From: Gammaproteobacteria bacterium
GTDB lineage: Bacteria; Pseudomonadota; Gammaproteobacteria; Pseudomonadales; Azotimanducaceae
DNA: 5,974 bases
Direction: 5' to 3'
Assembly: GCA_003228415.1 (NCBI GenBank)
Contig: QIDL01000413.1
Location: 1-5,974 of the forward strand
The translations under genes were made by a program, and so were the position numbers. The notes under the pieces were generated by a model. That model was not told where the DNA came from, made no database searches, and saw only the letters and a program-made list of their open reading frames with translations. Position 1 is the first letter of the stretch; each line of letters starts with the position of its first letter. Shown here in pieces: positions 5,777 to 5,974 of this stretch.

Positions 5777-5826
5777 CTTCGGCCGAGTGCACTAGTGTCC
5801 TGTCTCACAAATAACCTACATATTCA

Positions 5827-5923
5827 GCGTGCCCTGCAAGGTTTCTGGCAAGGCGTCGGCTCGCCGGCAATATCTGGATATTGCCAAGAGTCGCAACGAA
5901 GCCAGAAGCCTTGCAGGGCGCGC
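5827..5923. repeat. Large imperfect palindrome with nested hairpins, possible dispersed repeat or mobile-element part
   Basis: Arms at 5827-5849 and 5901-5923 pair over 23 positions with only two G-T wobbles (5842-5908 and 5830-5920). The 51-base interior holds a perfect 8-bp hairpin, GGCAATAT (5866-5873) with ATATTGCC (5878-5885) around CTGG, and a smaller GGCG/CGCC hairpin (5852-5855 with 5862-5865). As RNA it would fold into a long stem carrying two side hairpins. No U-tract follows, so it is not a standard intrinsic terminator, although it could stabilise the 3' end of hslVU mRNA. Its size and symmetry resemble miniature mobile or REP-like elements; no transposase or target duplication can be confirmed in the window. 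Confidence 0.75.
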
Positions 5924-5974
5924 CCTCCGGGAGGTCGCAGAATAGCCAACTACCGCGTTGTGTCCCTTGCCAAT

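Noticed and set aside
5772..5786. GGC-TTCG-GCC hairpin as a terminator for hslVU
   Set aside because: The stem has only three pairs and no T-run follows, so it cannot be called an intrinsic terminator.
5924..5938. CCTC-CGG-GAGG mini-hairpin after the large palindrome
   Set aside because: A four-pair stem with a three-base loop is common by chance in GC-rich DNA.
1..5974. tRNA genes, CRISPR arrays, phage genes or defence systems
   Set aside because: No cloverleaf-like structure, regular spacer array or recognisable gene of these classes was seen.

Overview
This window reads as a housekeeping stretch of a gammaproteobacterial chromosome. The placement is inferred from gene content and order: rpmE and priA diverging, then a SPOR-domain (FtsN-like) gene, hslV and hslU. 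The same neighbourhood occurs in Pseudomonas, where argS also sits between priA and the SPOR gene; here argS is absent. The base composition looks moderately GC-rich by eye. I cannot name the genus. The HslV propeptide (MLEQFHG before the catalytic Thr) argues against a close enteric relative.

Layout. Positions 1-255 (minus) hold the N-terminus of an exported protein that resembles M48-family metalloproteases; it runs off the left edge. Positions 256-494 are intergenic and hold a good sigma70-type promoter for that gene, a degenerate 7-bp tandem repeat and a weak possible terminator for rpmE. Positions 495-710 (minus) encode the zinc-binding form of ribosomal protein L31. Positions 711-797 are a compact divergent control region. 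Positions 798-3020 (plus) encode the replication-restart helicase PriA. Positions 3129-3695 encode a short bitopic SPOR protein. Positions 3841-4383 and 4392-5738 encode the HslV peptidase and HslU ATPase, preceded by a convincing heat-shock (sigma32-type) promoter. The last 236 bp hold a 9-bp triplicate repeat and a large imperfect palindrome that may belong to a mobile or dispersed repeat element.

How the parts relate. PriA restarts collapsed replication forks, the SPOR protein probably acts at the division septum, and HslUV is a stress-induced cytoplasmic protease. They share a neighbourhood by old synteny rather than one pathway. hslVU forms its own transcription unit.

I found no unknown multi-gene system. 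The best leads are non-coding: the palindrome at 5827-5923, the sigma32 promoter at 3779-3806, and short perfect tandem duplications at or just after the stop codons of priA, the SPOR gene and hslU, with a further degenerate heptamer array downstream of rpmE.
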